Source of the DNA: Yinghuangia elevatio
Lineage (GTDB): Bacteria > Actinomycetota > Actinomycetes > Streptomycetales > Streptomycetaceae
Length of the DNA: 22,624 bases
Assembly: GCF_040649515.1 (NCBI RefSeq)
Contig: NZ_JBEZFP010000147.1
Coordinates: 1 to 22,624, forward strand
Direction: 5' to 3'
The notes beneath the pieces are model-generated. The model was not told the origin of the DNA. It searched no databases and was given only the letters and a program-made list of their open reading frames with translations. Both the position numbers and the translations under genes were made by a program. Below are positions 7,163 to 14,036 of this stretch, piece after piece. How positions within the stretch are numbered: the stretch's first letter is position 1; every line of letters begins with the position of its first letter.

Positions 7163-8143
7163 CTACGCCTGACTCCAGTCGTGGTCGGGATAGCCGGTGA
7201 GGGGCGCCGACACGTCGTCGAGGGCGTTGCGGATCTCGGTCGGCAGGGTCAGCGCCTCCGCCGCCAGCGACGCCCGCAACTGGCCGGAGTTGCGCGCCCC
7301 GACGATGGGGGCGACGACGCCGGGCCGGTCGCGCACCCACGACAGCGCCACCTCGATGGGTGCCGCGCCGAGGCCGTCCGCGGCCGTCGCGACCGCGTCC
7401 ACGATCCGCCGCGAGTCGGCGTCGAGGTACGTCGCGACGAACGGCCCCATGTCCGCCGACGCCCCGCGCGAGTCGGCCGGCATTCCGTGCCGGTACTTGC
7501 CGGTCAGGACCCCGCGCCCGAGCGGCGACCACGGGAGCAGGCCAACCCCGAGGTCCACGGCGGCCGGCAGCACCTCGCGTTCGATGCCGCGCTGCAGCAG
7601 GGAGTACTCCATCTGCGCGCTGGCGATGACGACGCGCCCGGGCGCGACGAGTTGCCAGGTCGCGGCCTTGGCGAGCTGCCAGCCGCAGAAGTTCGAGACG
7701 CCGACGTACCGCGCGCGCCCCGACGAGACGGCGAGTTCGAGGGCGTGCAGCGTCTCGTCGAGCGGCGTCGCCGGGTCGTACGCGTGCAGCTGCCACAGGT
7801 CGACGTGGTCGGTGCCGAGCCGGGCCAGCGACGCGTCGAGCGCCTGGAGCAGATGGGAGCGCGAGCCGTCGAAACGCCGCTCGCTGTACGGCACGCTCGC
7901 CGCCTTGGTCGCGATGACCACTTCGGAGCGCGGCATGTAGCCGTCGAGCAGGCGTCCGAGCAGGTACTCGGCCTCGCCGTCCGCGTAGACGTCGGCGGTG
8001 TCGACGAGGTTGCCGCCGGCGTCGAGGAACGCCTTCATCTGGTCGGCGGCGTCCTGCTCGTCGGTGTCCCGCCCCCAGGTCATCGTCCCGAGGCCTGTGC
8101 GGGAGACCCGCAGCCCGGTCCGGCCCAGATGTCGCTGCTCCAT
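7163..8143 (-). CDS. Aldo/keto reductase
   Basis: A 326-residue NADPH-dependent TIM-barrel oxidoreductase reducing aldehydes or ketones. The catalytic tetrad is visible: Asp48 and Tyr53 in VDTADVY, Lys80 in IATKAA, and His120 in LWQLHAYDP. YVGVSNFCGWQL and the PWSPLGRGVLTGKY stretch are also typical, as is the C-terminal cofactor-binding PIVGARN. The family often starts with MxxRxLGRTGLxVS, as here, so ATG 8143 is right. The substrate cannot be deduced. TAGTCT lies 8 bases upstream and no ribosome binding site is seen, so the transcript may be leaderless or nearly so. It is divergent from the F420-type oxidoreductase at 8316 and probably co-transcribed with the RecD-like gene. Confidence 0.95.
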   Translation of the reverse strand: MEQRHLGRTGLRVSRTGLGTMTWGRDTDEQDAADQMKAFLDAGGNLVDTADVYADGEAEYLLGRLLDGYMPRSEVVIATKAASVPYSERRFDGSRSHLLQALDASLARLGTDHVDLWQLHAYDPATPLDETLHALELAVSSGRARYVGVSNFCGWQLAKAATWQLVAPGRVVIASAQMEYSLLQRGIEREVLPAAVDLGVGLLPWSPLGRGVLTGKYRHGMPADSRGASADMGPFVATYLDADSRRIVDAVATAADGLGAAPIEVALSWVRDRPGVVAPIVGARNSGQLRASLAAEALTLPTEIRNALDDVSAPLTGYPDHDWSQA

Positions 8144-8151
8144 GGATCGGG

Positions 8152-8157
8152 AGACTA
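8152..8157 (-). promoter_or_regulatory. -10 box for aldo/keto reductase gene
   Basis: On the minus strand TAGTCT (TAnnnT) ends 8 bases before ATG 8143, giving a leader of about 0-2 bases. No ribosome binding site is recognised. No clear -35 element. Confidence 0.42.
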
Positions 8158-8255
8158 GCCGCTCCGAGGGACAGGGCGACGATGGCGGGGCCGTACGGCT
8201 CCCTCGGGTCAGGTGTTCGGAATCCGGGGCCCCCGCCCGTCGGCATTACTGAGCG

Positions 8256-8270
8256 GTAGTTATACCGGTA
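8256..8270 (+). promoter_or_regulatory. Possible promoter/operator upstream of F420-type oxidoreductase
   Basis: An AT-rich island in otherwise GC-rich DNA reads GGTAGTTATACCGGTA. It contains a TATACC -10-like hexamer and the inverted pair GGTA/TACC. It lies about 50 bases before the start at 8316. No convincing -35 box is seen. Confidence 0.3.
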
Positions 8271-8315
8271 GGGTTCCGCCAGGGACACCACGACCTCACG
8301 CAGAGAGGCAGCGGC

Positions 8316-9368
8316 ATGGGCATGCGGCTCGGCATCAACCTCGGCTACTTCGGCGCGGGCAACGACGCCGACAACCTGGCCGTCGCGCGGGAGGCGGACC
8401 GGCTCGGCTACTCGGTCTGCTGGGCCGCGGAGGCGTACGGCTCCGACGCCGCCACCGTGCTCTCCTGGGTCGCCGCCCAGACCGAGCGCATCGACGTCGG
8501 CTCGGCGATCTTCCAGATCCCGGCCCGCACGCCGACCATGACCGCGATGACCGCGGCCACCCTCGACACGCTGTCCGGCGGCCGGTTCCGGCTCGGCCTC
8601 GGCGTCTCCGGCCCGCAGGTCTCCGAGGGCTGGTACGGCGTCCGCTTCGACAAGCCGCTCGCCCGCACCCGCGAGTACGTCGAGATCATCCGCAAGGCCA
8701 TGCGCCGCGAACGCCTCGAACACCACGGCGCGCACTGGGACCTCCCGCTCCCCGGCGGCCCCGGCAAGCCCGTCAAGCTGACCGTGCACCCGGTGCGTGA
8801 GCACATCCCGCTCTACATCGCCGCCGTCGGCCCCAAGAACCTCGAACTCACCGGCGAGATCGCGGACGGCTGGCTCGGCGTCTTCTACGCCCCCGAGCAC
8901 TCCGAGGACTCCCTCGCGCACGTCCGCGCGGGCCGCGAGAAGGCCGGCCTGACGATGGACGGCTTCGACGTCGTCCCGACCGTCCCGGTCGTGCTCGGCG
9001 AGGACCCGGTCGAGGCCGCGCACGCCGTCCGCGGCCACGCCGCGCTCTACATCGGCGGCATGGGCAGCCGCGAGCAGAACTTCTACAACAGGCTTGCGGT
9101 GCGCATGGGCTACGAGAAGGAAGCCGCCGAGATCCAGGACAAGTTCCTTGCCAAGGACTACCTGGGTGCCGGAATGGCCGTGCCGCACGACCTGCTCGAC
9201 AAGACGGCCCTGCTGGGCAGCAAGGAGCGGATCGCGGAGCGGATGCAGGCGTACGCCGACACCGGCGTCACGACCCTGACGATCGCCCCCACGGCCGACA
9301 CGCTCGACGCCCGCATCGCGACCGTCCGCGCGGTCGCCGAGGCACTGGAACTGTCCGGCCTGGCCTGA
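8316..9368 (+). CDS. LLM-class F420-dependent oxidoreductase
   Basis: A 350-residue luciferase-like TIM-barrel enzyme that would use coenzyme F420 (or FMN) for hydride transfer. Family features in order: GINLGYFGAGN at the N-terminus, ADRLGYSVCWAAEAYGSDA, the RIDVGSAIFQIPARTPTMTAMTAATLD block, LSGGRFRLGLGVSGPQV, then EGWYGVRFDKPLARTREYVEIIR, and AVGPKNLELTGEIADGW. This set resembles the mycobacterial Rv3520c-type subfamily. The substrate is unknown. ATG 8316 is supported by GAGAGG (8303-8308) 7 bases upstream; a second ATG at 8322 is less well spaced. It stands alone between a divergent reductase and a convergent hypothetical gene. Confidence 0.93.
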   Translation: MGMRLGINLGYFGAGNDADNLAVAREADRLGYSVCWAAEAYGSDAATVLSWVAAQTERIDVGSAIFQIPARTPTMTAMTAATLDTLSGGRFRLGLGVSGPQVSEGWYGVRFDKPLARTREYVEIIRKAMRRERLEHHGAHWDLPLPGGPGKPVKLTVHPVREHIPLYIAAVGPKNLELTGEIADGWLGVFYAPEHSEDSLAHVRAGREKAGLTMDGFDVVPTVPVVLGEDPVEAAHAVRGHAALYIGGMGSREQNFYNRLAVRMGYEKEAAEIQDKFLAKDYLGAGMAVPHDLLDKTALLGSKERIAERMQAYADTGVTTLTIAPTADTLDARIATVRAVAEALELSGLA

Positions 9369-9428
9369 CCCCTGGAGCCGCCGTCCCACCCGAGGAACAA
9401 CTCGACGACCGGGCGGTCGACCGCCGCT

Positions 9429-10052
9429 CTACCGGGGGCCCGGGACCCGCTCCGCCACCACCTGCGCGAACTCCAGCAGGCGGCGGATCTGGCCCGGGCC
9501 TCCGTCGTCAAGGGACTTGCTGAAGCGGTACGCCTCCTGCCGGAAACGCCCCGTCGACGTCCCCTCCTCGCCGCGCACCGTCGCGATCTCCTGCAAGGTC
9601 GGCGTCGCGAGGAACACGTACGCACCGCGCATCTCGCGCCCGCCGTCCGCCGCCGTGCCGACGAGCGTCCTTATGCCCACGTGCGAGACCGAGCCGAGCG
9701 GGATCACCTGCACCGACGAGTCGAGGACCGTGCCGCCGGGCGCGGTCGCGTCCGTCATGTCCTCGCTGTGCCAGAGCACCAGGCGGTGGTCGTCGCAGAC
9801 CGCCGCCTCCTGCCACACGGAGGTGCCGTTGGCGTTGATGTCGACGACGCGTTCGAGCGTGAACGCGCGCACCGGACGACGGCCCAGCACGGAGCCCAGC
9901 GCCTCCAGCGCGATGTCGGGGTGCAGCATGTACGCCCCTACTGCGTCCTCGAGTTCGCGGTGCGACGACCAGTCCGCCCCGGCGGCACCAGAACCCGGCA
10001 CCGCGGGGGGCTGCGTCCGCGACATGCGCTGCCTGCCCGGCCTGCCGAACAT
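9429..10052 (-). CDS. Conserved hypothetical protein
   Basis: A 207-residue soluble protein that I do not recognise as a named family. The first 30 residues are disordered (RPGRQ, PPAVPGSG). The rest alternates beta-rich segments (PVRAFTLERVVDIN, VWQEAAVCDDHRLVLWHSED, VQVIPLGSVSHVGIRTLV, GAYVFLATPTLQEIAT) and ends in a helix (IRRLLEFAQVVAERV). The pattern of short strands, an IPLGSVSHVG turn and a C-terminal helix recalls a PH-like fold, which is only a guess. No signal peptide or catalytic motif is visible. ATG 10052 is chosen, with GTG 10058 as alternative; GGGGAGA lies 10 bases upstream. It converges on the F420-type gene and is followed by CorA upstream on the same strand, 300 bases away. 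Confidence 0.72.
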   Translation of the reverse strand: MFGRPGRQRMSRTQPPAVPGSGAAGADWSSHRELEDAVGAYMLHPDIALEALGSVLGRRPVRAFTLERVVDINANGTSVWQEAAVCDDHRLVLWHSEDMTDATAPGGTVLDSSVQVIPLGSVSHVGIRTLVGTAADGGREMRGAYVFLATPTLQEIATVRGEEGTSTGRFRQEAYRFSKSLDDGGPGQIRRLLEFAQVVAERVPGPR

Positions 10053-10352
10053 CCCCACCTGCTCTCCCCTGGCGTGCTTACCGGACCAGCCTATGCGGGG
10101 AAGTGCGCCACGGGTGGCCGGGGCAAGGTGCCGGACCGATCACGAAACGGCGCACACCATGCTTTACGGCCGGGGCGGGGGTTCTGAACAGCCCCGCCTC
10201 GGCCGTCACAGATGTCAACGACTGTGCCTCGAAAGGGTTGCGGGTGCGGTTTGCGGCAACCGCCTCGGTCATGCGTGTGGGTGACCTCACAACCAGCGGG
10301 TCGCCTCATACAGCGAGTTGCCTCACTGCCGGTGAGTGGCCGGCCGGCTGCC
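10053..10352. other. Intergenic region between hypothetical and CorA gene
   Basis: 300 bases without a credible gene. It holds an inverted pair GGTTGC (10236-10241) and GCAACC (10256-10261) with a 14-base gap, and three spaced GCCTCA(T/C) words at 10303-10357. No clear promoter hexamers for the downstream hypothetical gene are seen. The open frames crossing it have poor codon use. Confidence 0.4.
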
Positions 10353-11336
10353 TCACAGCCAGCCGTTGCGGCGGAAGAGCCGGTGGATCGACACACACGC
10401 GACCACCATCAGAATCAACGCGGCCGGATAGCCCCACCACTGCCTCAGCTCCGGCATGTGCTCGAAGTTCATGCCGTAGACGCCCGCGATCATCGTCGGC
10501 ACCGCCGCGATCGCGGCCCACGCGGAGATCTTGCGCATGTCCTCGTTCTGCCGCACGCCCACCTGCGCGAGGTTCGCGCTCAGCACGTCGGACAGCAACC
10601 GGTCGAACGAGTCGACCTGCTCGTTGACGCGCGCGAGGTGGTCGGCGACGTCGCGGAAGAACGGCTGCGTCTCCGACGGGACGTACATGACCTCGGAGGT
10701 GGACAGCTTCCTTATCGGGTCGGTGAGCGGCTGGGCCGCGCGCCGGAACTCCAGTACCTCGCGCTTGAGGAGGTAGATGCGCTCGGCGTCGTTTTCGCGG
10801 TGCGCCGAGAAGACGCGGCCCTCCATCTCCTGGAGGTCGGTCTCGAGTTCGGAGGCGATCGAGACGTACGTGTCCACGACCGCGTCGCACACCGCGTACA
10901 GCACCGCCCCCGGGCCGTGCCGCAGCACGTCCTCCTTCTTCTCCAGGCGCTTGCGCACCTCGGAGAGCGGGTTACCCGGGCCGTGCCGGACCGTCACGAT
11001 GAAGGAGTCGCCCACGAAGATCATGAGTTCGCCGGTCTCGACCGACGAGGTCTCGTCGATGTAGTAGAGCGTCTTGAGCACCACGAAGACCGAGTCGTCG
11101 TACAGCTCCAGCTTGGGGCGCTGGTGCGCGTGCAGGGCGTCCTCGACCGCCAGCGGGTGCAGGCCGAACTCGCTCGTGACGAGCTCGAACTCCTTCTCCG
11201 TGGGCTCGTGCAGGCCGATCCACAGGAAGGCGCCGCCGACCGCCCGCGCCTCGTCGAGCGCGTCGGAGAAGTCGGCCGGGCCTTCGGTGCGGACACCGTT
11301 TCGGTAGATGGCGCAGTCCACGATCACGCGAGACAT
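10353..11336 (-). CDS. corA: CorA family magnesium/cobalt transporter
   Basis: A 327-residue pentameric inner-membrane channel for Mg2+ (also Co2+/Ni2+). An alpha/beta cytoplasmic domain (about 1-150) and long stalk helices (about 150-270) lead to two C-terminal transmembrane helices (about 272-292 and 303-320). The signature GMN is at 288-290 (YGMNFEHMPEL) and a basic tail FRRNGWL follows. Length and order are normal. ATG 11336 is supported by GGGAG about 8 bases upstream. It is divergent from the histidine phosphatase gene, with 126 bases between starts. Confidence 0.96.
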   Translation of the reverse strand: MSRVIVDCAIYRNGVRTEGPADFSDALDEARAVGGAFLWIGLHEPTEKEFELVTSEFGLHPLAVEDALHAHQRPKLELYDDSVFVVLKTLYYIDETSSVETGELMIFVGDSFIVTVRHGPGNPLSEVRKRLEKKEDVLRHGPGAVLYAVCDAVVDTYVSIASELETDLQEMEGRVFSAHRENDAERIYLLKREVLEFRRAAQPLTDPIRKLSTSEVMYVPSETQPFFRDVADHLARVNEQVDSFDRLLSDVLSANLAQVGVRQNEDMRKISAWAAIAAVPTMIAGVYGMNFEHMPELRQWWGYPAALILMVVACVSIHRLFRRNGWL

Positions 11337-11450
11337 TGTGGCGGCTCCCGCCCCGCGGCGGGGAGGCGGCAGGTGCCTGCCGTCTGATATGCGGCAGTTT
11401 GCGGGGGCAATGGCGGCTCCCGGGCCGCGCCACCTGGCCGGCGACCGCCG

Positions 11451-11456
11451 TACAGT
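11451..11456 (+). promoter_or_regulatory. -10 box for leaderless phosphatase transcript
   Basis: TACAGT (TAnnnT) is followed by GATCCG and ATG 11463, an exact 6-base gap. No ribosome binding site is present between 11430 and 11462. No clear -35 element. Confidence 0.55.
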
Positions 11457-11462
11457 GATCCG

Positions 11463-12197
11463 ATGGCGACGCTGCTCCTGGTCCGGCACGGGCGGACCAC
11501 CGCGAACTCTTCGGGCGTTCTGGCGGGCTGGGCCCCCGGAGTCCACCTCGACGACAAGGGGAAGGAGCAGGCGGCGGCGCTGGCCCGGCGCATCGCCGAG
11601 GTGCCGCTCGCCGCGGTCGTCTCCAGCCCCCTCGACCGCTGCCGGGAGACCGCCGCCGAGATCGCCGCGGCCCGCGAGGGCACCAAGCTCGCGCTCGACG
11701 CCGGCGTGCAGGTCGACGACCGCGTGGGCGAGTGCCGCTACGGCGACTGGACCGGCCAGGAACTGAAGAAGCTCGTCAAGGACCCGCTCTGGCCGGTCGT
11801 GCAGAACCACCCCAGCGGCGCGGTCTTCCCCGGCGAGGGCGGCGAGGCGCTGCGCGACACCCAGGCCCGGGCCGTCGAGGCGGTCCGCGACTGGAACGCC
11901 CGCATCGAGGCGGAGCACGGCCCGGACGCGCAGTACCTCGTGTGCTCGCACGGCGACGTGATCAAGGCCATCGTCGCCGACGCCCTGGGCATGCACCTCG
12001 ACCTCTTCCAGCGCATCATGGTCGACCCCTGTTCGCTGACCGTCGTCAACTACGGCCGCATGCGGCCGTTCGTGGCCCGGCTCAACGACACCGGCGGCGC
12101 CGTGACCGGTCTGATCCCGGCCGCGAAGCGCCGGCGCCGCGGAAAATCCGCCGCCACCGACGACGCGGTGGTGGGCGGCGGAGCCGGTGCCCCGTAG
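11463..12197 (+). CDS. MSMEG_4193-type histidine phosphatase
   Basis: A 244-residue phosphoglycerate-mutase-like phosphatase. The phospho-accepting RHG motif is at 8-10 (VRHGRTTAN, His9). The other catalytic residues are visible: Arg59 in SSPLDRCRET, Glu90 in VGECRYGDW and His163 in CSHGDVIKAI. The C-terminal end is basic (KRRRRGK, about 222-228), then low-complexity. The family is named after the M. smegmatis gene near mshC, and no substrate is established. Here it starts the group phosphatase, DUF3090, SCO1664-family. Transcription is probably leaderless from the TACAGT box. Confidence 0.94.
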   Translation: MATLLLVRHGRTTANSSGVLAGWAPGVHLDDKGKEQAAALARRIAEVPLAAVVSSPLDRCRETAAEIAAAREGTKLALDAGVQVDDRVGECRYGDWTGQELKKLVKDPLWPVVQNHPSGAVFPGEGGEALRDTQARAVEAVRDWNARIEAEHGPDAQYLVCSHGDVIKAIVADALGMHLDLFQRIMVDPCSLTVVNYGRMRPFVARLNDTGGAVTGLIPAAKRRRRGKSAATDDAVVGGGAGAP

Positions 12198-12264
12198 GGT
12201 GCAGCGAGGGGTCCTTCCGGCCCGTACGCGACCGCCGGCGCCACCGCGGGCGGCGCGCGCGGTA

Positions 12265-12283
12265 CGGTCGGGCGTCCCGACCG
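12265..12283 (+). repeat. Inverted repeat in phosphatase-DUF3090 gap
   Basis: CGGTCGGG (12265-12272) and CCCGACCG (12276-12283) form a perfect 8-bp stem with a 3-base loop, 68 bases after the phosphatase stop. It could be a terminator or attenuator between the two genes. Confidence 0.45.
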
Positions 12284-12342
12284 GCCCGCCCGGTCCGGCG
12301 GCGCCCGTCTCGTCGGTGCGCGGTCCCAGCCCCCGTCCCAAC

Positions 12343-12389
12343 GCCCAGCAGCCCCCCAGCAGCCCCCAGTCCAAGAGCCCCCAGTCCAA
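12343..12389. repeat. C-rich tandem repeat before DUF3090 gene
   Basis: AGCCCCCAGTCCAA occurs at 12361-12374 and again at 12376-12389 (15-base period), preceded by two degenerate copies of CCCAGCAGCCC. It ends 30 bases before the GTG start of the DUF3090 gene. Function unknown. Confidence 0.7.
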
Positions 12390-12419
12390 TCCGTTGTACG
12401 AGTAGTACGGAGCCAACTC

Positions 12420-12986
12420 GTGCCCCGCCAGGTCTTCCTGTACGACCCCCCGGACCGGTTCGTCGCCGGCACGGTGGGGGAACCAGGGCAGCGCACCTTC
12501 TTCCTGCAAGCCTCCGCGGCCGGCCGCGTCACCAGCGTCGCGCTGGAGAAGGCCCAGGTCGCGGTCCTCGCCGAACGCGTCGACGAGCTCCTCGACGAGC
12601 TCGTGCGCCGCAGTGGCGGCGAGACCCCCGTACCGGCCGTCGCCCCGCCGGACCTGGAGGACGCGGCACCCCTGCAGGTGCCCATCCTCGAGGAGTTCCG
12701 GGTCGGCACGATGGCCCTCGCGTGGGACTCCGACGACGAGCGCCTGGTCGTCGAGGCGCAGGCGCAGGTGCCGGACGACGACAACCCCGAGGACACCCTC
12801 CTCGGCGAGGACGACGAGGACGGGCCGCCGCTGCTGCGCGTGCGCCTGACCGGGCCGATGGCCCGCGCGTTCGCCAAGCGCGCGCTCCTCGTGGTCGCCG
12901 CCGGCCGTCCGCCGTGTCCGTTCTGCGGCCTGCCCATGGACGCCGAAGGCCACATCTGCCCCCGCGCGAACGGGTACCGCCGCTGA
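12420..12986 (+). CDS. DUF3090 family protein with C-terminal zinc ribbon
   Basis: A 188-residue soluble protein. The N-terminus PRQVFLYDPPDRFVAGTVGEPGQRTFFLQA is diagnostic of DUF3090, a family confined, to my knowledge, to actinobacteria and without known function. A helical segment (EKAQVAVLAERVDELLDELVRR) and an acidic stretch with beta strands follow. The C-terminus has CPFCGLPMDAEGHICP, with Cys166, Cys169, His178 and Cys180 as likely zinc ligands. The start is GTG 12420, supported by GGAG (12409-12412) 7 bases upstream. The stop codon overlaps the proposed CTG start of the next gene by 3 bases, implying coupled translation. Confidence 0.95.
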   Translation: MPRQVFLYDPPDRFVAGTVGEPGQRTFFLQASAAGRVTSVALEKAQVAVLAERVDELLDELVRRSGGETPVPAVAPPDLEDAAPLQVPILEEFRVGTMALAWDSDDERLVVEAQAQVPDDDNPEDTLLGEDDEDGPPLLRVRLTGPMARAFAKRALLVVAAGRPPCPFCGLPMDAEGHICPRANGYRR

Positions 12987-13828
12987 GCGCCGCACACGGC
13001 CCGGTCGGGGACCTCGGCAGCGCCCTGGACACGTCGGCCGCCGAAGAACTGCTGTCCCGCGGCGAGATCACCGTCGAGGGGCGGCTCACCGACGCCTCCA
13101 ATGCGACGCTCTACTGCCGCGTCGAGCTCGACGGCGTGTCGCGCGCGTGCGTCTGGAAGCCGGTCGCGGGCGAGCGCCCGCTGTGGGACTTCCCGGACGG
13201 CACGCTCGCGGGCCGCGAGGTCGCGACGTACGCGCTCAGCGAGGCCACCGGGTGGGGCATCGTGCCGCCCACCGTGCTGCGCGAGGGGCCGTACGGAACC
13301 GGCATGTGCCAGCTGTGGATCGACGGCGAACCGGCCGAAGGGCTCGTCGACCTCCAGGACCCGGCGGCACCCGAACCGGGCTGGAAGCCGGTCGCGCAGG
13401 TGGCCGTGGAGGACGGCAAGGGCGGCCACCGGCCCGCGCTGCTCGTCCACCTCGACAGCGAACCGATGCGCCGCATCGCGGTGTTCGACGCCGTGGTCAA
13501 CAACGCCGACCGCAAGGGCGGGCACCTGCTGCCCGGCGCCGACGGCCACGTGTACGGCATCGACCACGGCATCTGCCTGCACACCGACGACAAGTTGCGG
13601 ACCCTGCTGTGGGGATGGGCGGGGGAGGAACTGCCGGAGGAGGCCGTCGAGACGCTGCGGCGGCTGCGCACCGACCTCGGCGGCGCTCTGGGCGCCGCGC
13701 TGACGGCCCACCTCACCGCGGACGAAGTCGACGCCGTCGGAGCGCGCATCGAGGCGCTCCTGCGGGACGGGAAGCACCCGCTGCCGAGCCAGGGGCGGCG
13801 CCCGGCGGTTCCCTGGCCGCTCATTTGA
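12983..13828 (+). CDS. SCO1664-family protein, PI3/4-kinase-like fold, probable CTG start
   Basis: About 281 residues. The family is conserved next to mshC and has kinase-like motifs: KPVAGERPLWDFPDGTLAGREVA with a likely ATP-contacting Lys59, VVNNADRKGGH (catalytic-loop-like Asp176, residues 171-181) and YGIDHG (metal-binding-like Asp194). They resemble the PI3/4-kinase and HipA superfamily. No reaction is proven. No ATG, GTG or TTG lies in frame near the expected N-terminus; CTG 12983 overlaps the DUF3090 stop as CTGA, in the place where ATGA or GTGA is common. GTG 12914 (73-base overlap, 23 extra residues) and GTG 13136 (loses the first 51 residues, including the conserved GRL.DASNA.LYC segment) are the alternatives. 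A tandem repeat and terminator follow. Confidence 0.88.
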   Translation: MSAAHGPVGDLGSALDTSAAEELLSRGEITVEGRLTDASNATLYCRVELDGVSRACVWKPVAGERPLWDFPDGTLAGREVATYALSEATGWGIVPPTVLREGPYGTGMCQLWIDGEPAEGLVDLQDPAAPEPGWKPVAQVAVEDGKGGHRPALLVHLDSEPMRRIAVFDAVVNNADRKGGHLLPGADGHVYGIDHGICLHTDDKLRTLLWGWAGEELPEEAVETLRRLRTDLGGALGAALTAHLTADEVDAVGARIEALLRDGKHPLPSQGRRPAVPWPLI

Positions 13829-13845
13829 CCGCGGGCTCCCACCAC

Positions 13846-13913
13846 TCGGCCGACCGCATCAATCGGCCGACCGCATCACTCGGCCGATCGCAGCACCCGG
13901 CGACCGCACCGGT
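13846..13913. repeat. 17-bp tandem repeat, about four degenerate copies
   Basis: Units at 13846-13862, 13863-13879, 13880-13896 and 13897-13913. The first two differ at one base (TCGGCCGACCGCATCAA/C); the third and fourth are progressively diverged. The array lies just after the SCO1664-family stop codon and before the terminator. Confidence 0.8.
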
Positions 13914-13973
13914 AGGCCGCCCGCCCGACAAGACGCCCATCCGGCCGAACTCCAGCTCCACGAGACCCGCACG

Positions 13974-14013
13974 GCGAAGGCCCGGAACCCCTCCCAGGGT
14001 TCCGGGCCTTCGC
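13974..14013. terminator. Perfect 17-bp bidirectional terminator
   Basis: GCGAAGGCCCGGAACCC (13974-13990) pairs perfectly with 13997-14013 around CTCCCA. It lies between the stops of two convergent genes, 146 bases after one and 24 bases after the other, and can serve both. Confidence 0.92.
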
Positions 14014-14036
14014 TTCGTACCACCGCCGCGCGGGCG

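Noticed and set aside
7124..7172. 11-bp direct repeat CCTACGCCTGA (7124-7134 and 7162-7172) near the reductase stop
   Set aside because: Short and GC-rich; one copy simply covers the end of the reductase gene. No mobile element or site-specific recombination gene is near.
7125..9389. A 754-codon minus-strand ORF spanning the reductase and F420-type genes
   Set aside because: It is a shadow frame; two well-supported enzymes with intact motifs occupy the region on their own strands.
9406..9419. CGACCG-GG-CGGTCG between convergent genes as a terminator
   Set aside because: The 2-base gap cannot form a loop without opening the stem, leaving too short a hairpin.
10353..12995. An 880-codon minus ORF extending CorA far upstream
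   Set aside because: The CorA family begins at ATG 11336; the upstream part is antisense to the phosphatase and DUF3090 genes and has no homology to CorA.
13846..13913. 17-bp tandem repeat as a CRISPR array
   Set aside because: Units abut with no spacers, and no cas gene is present in the window.
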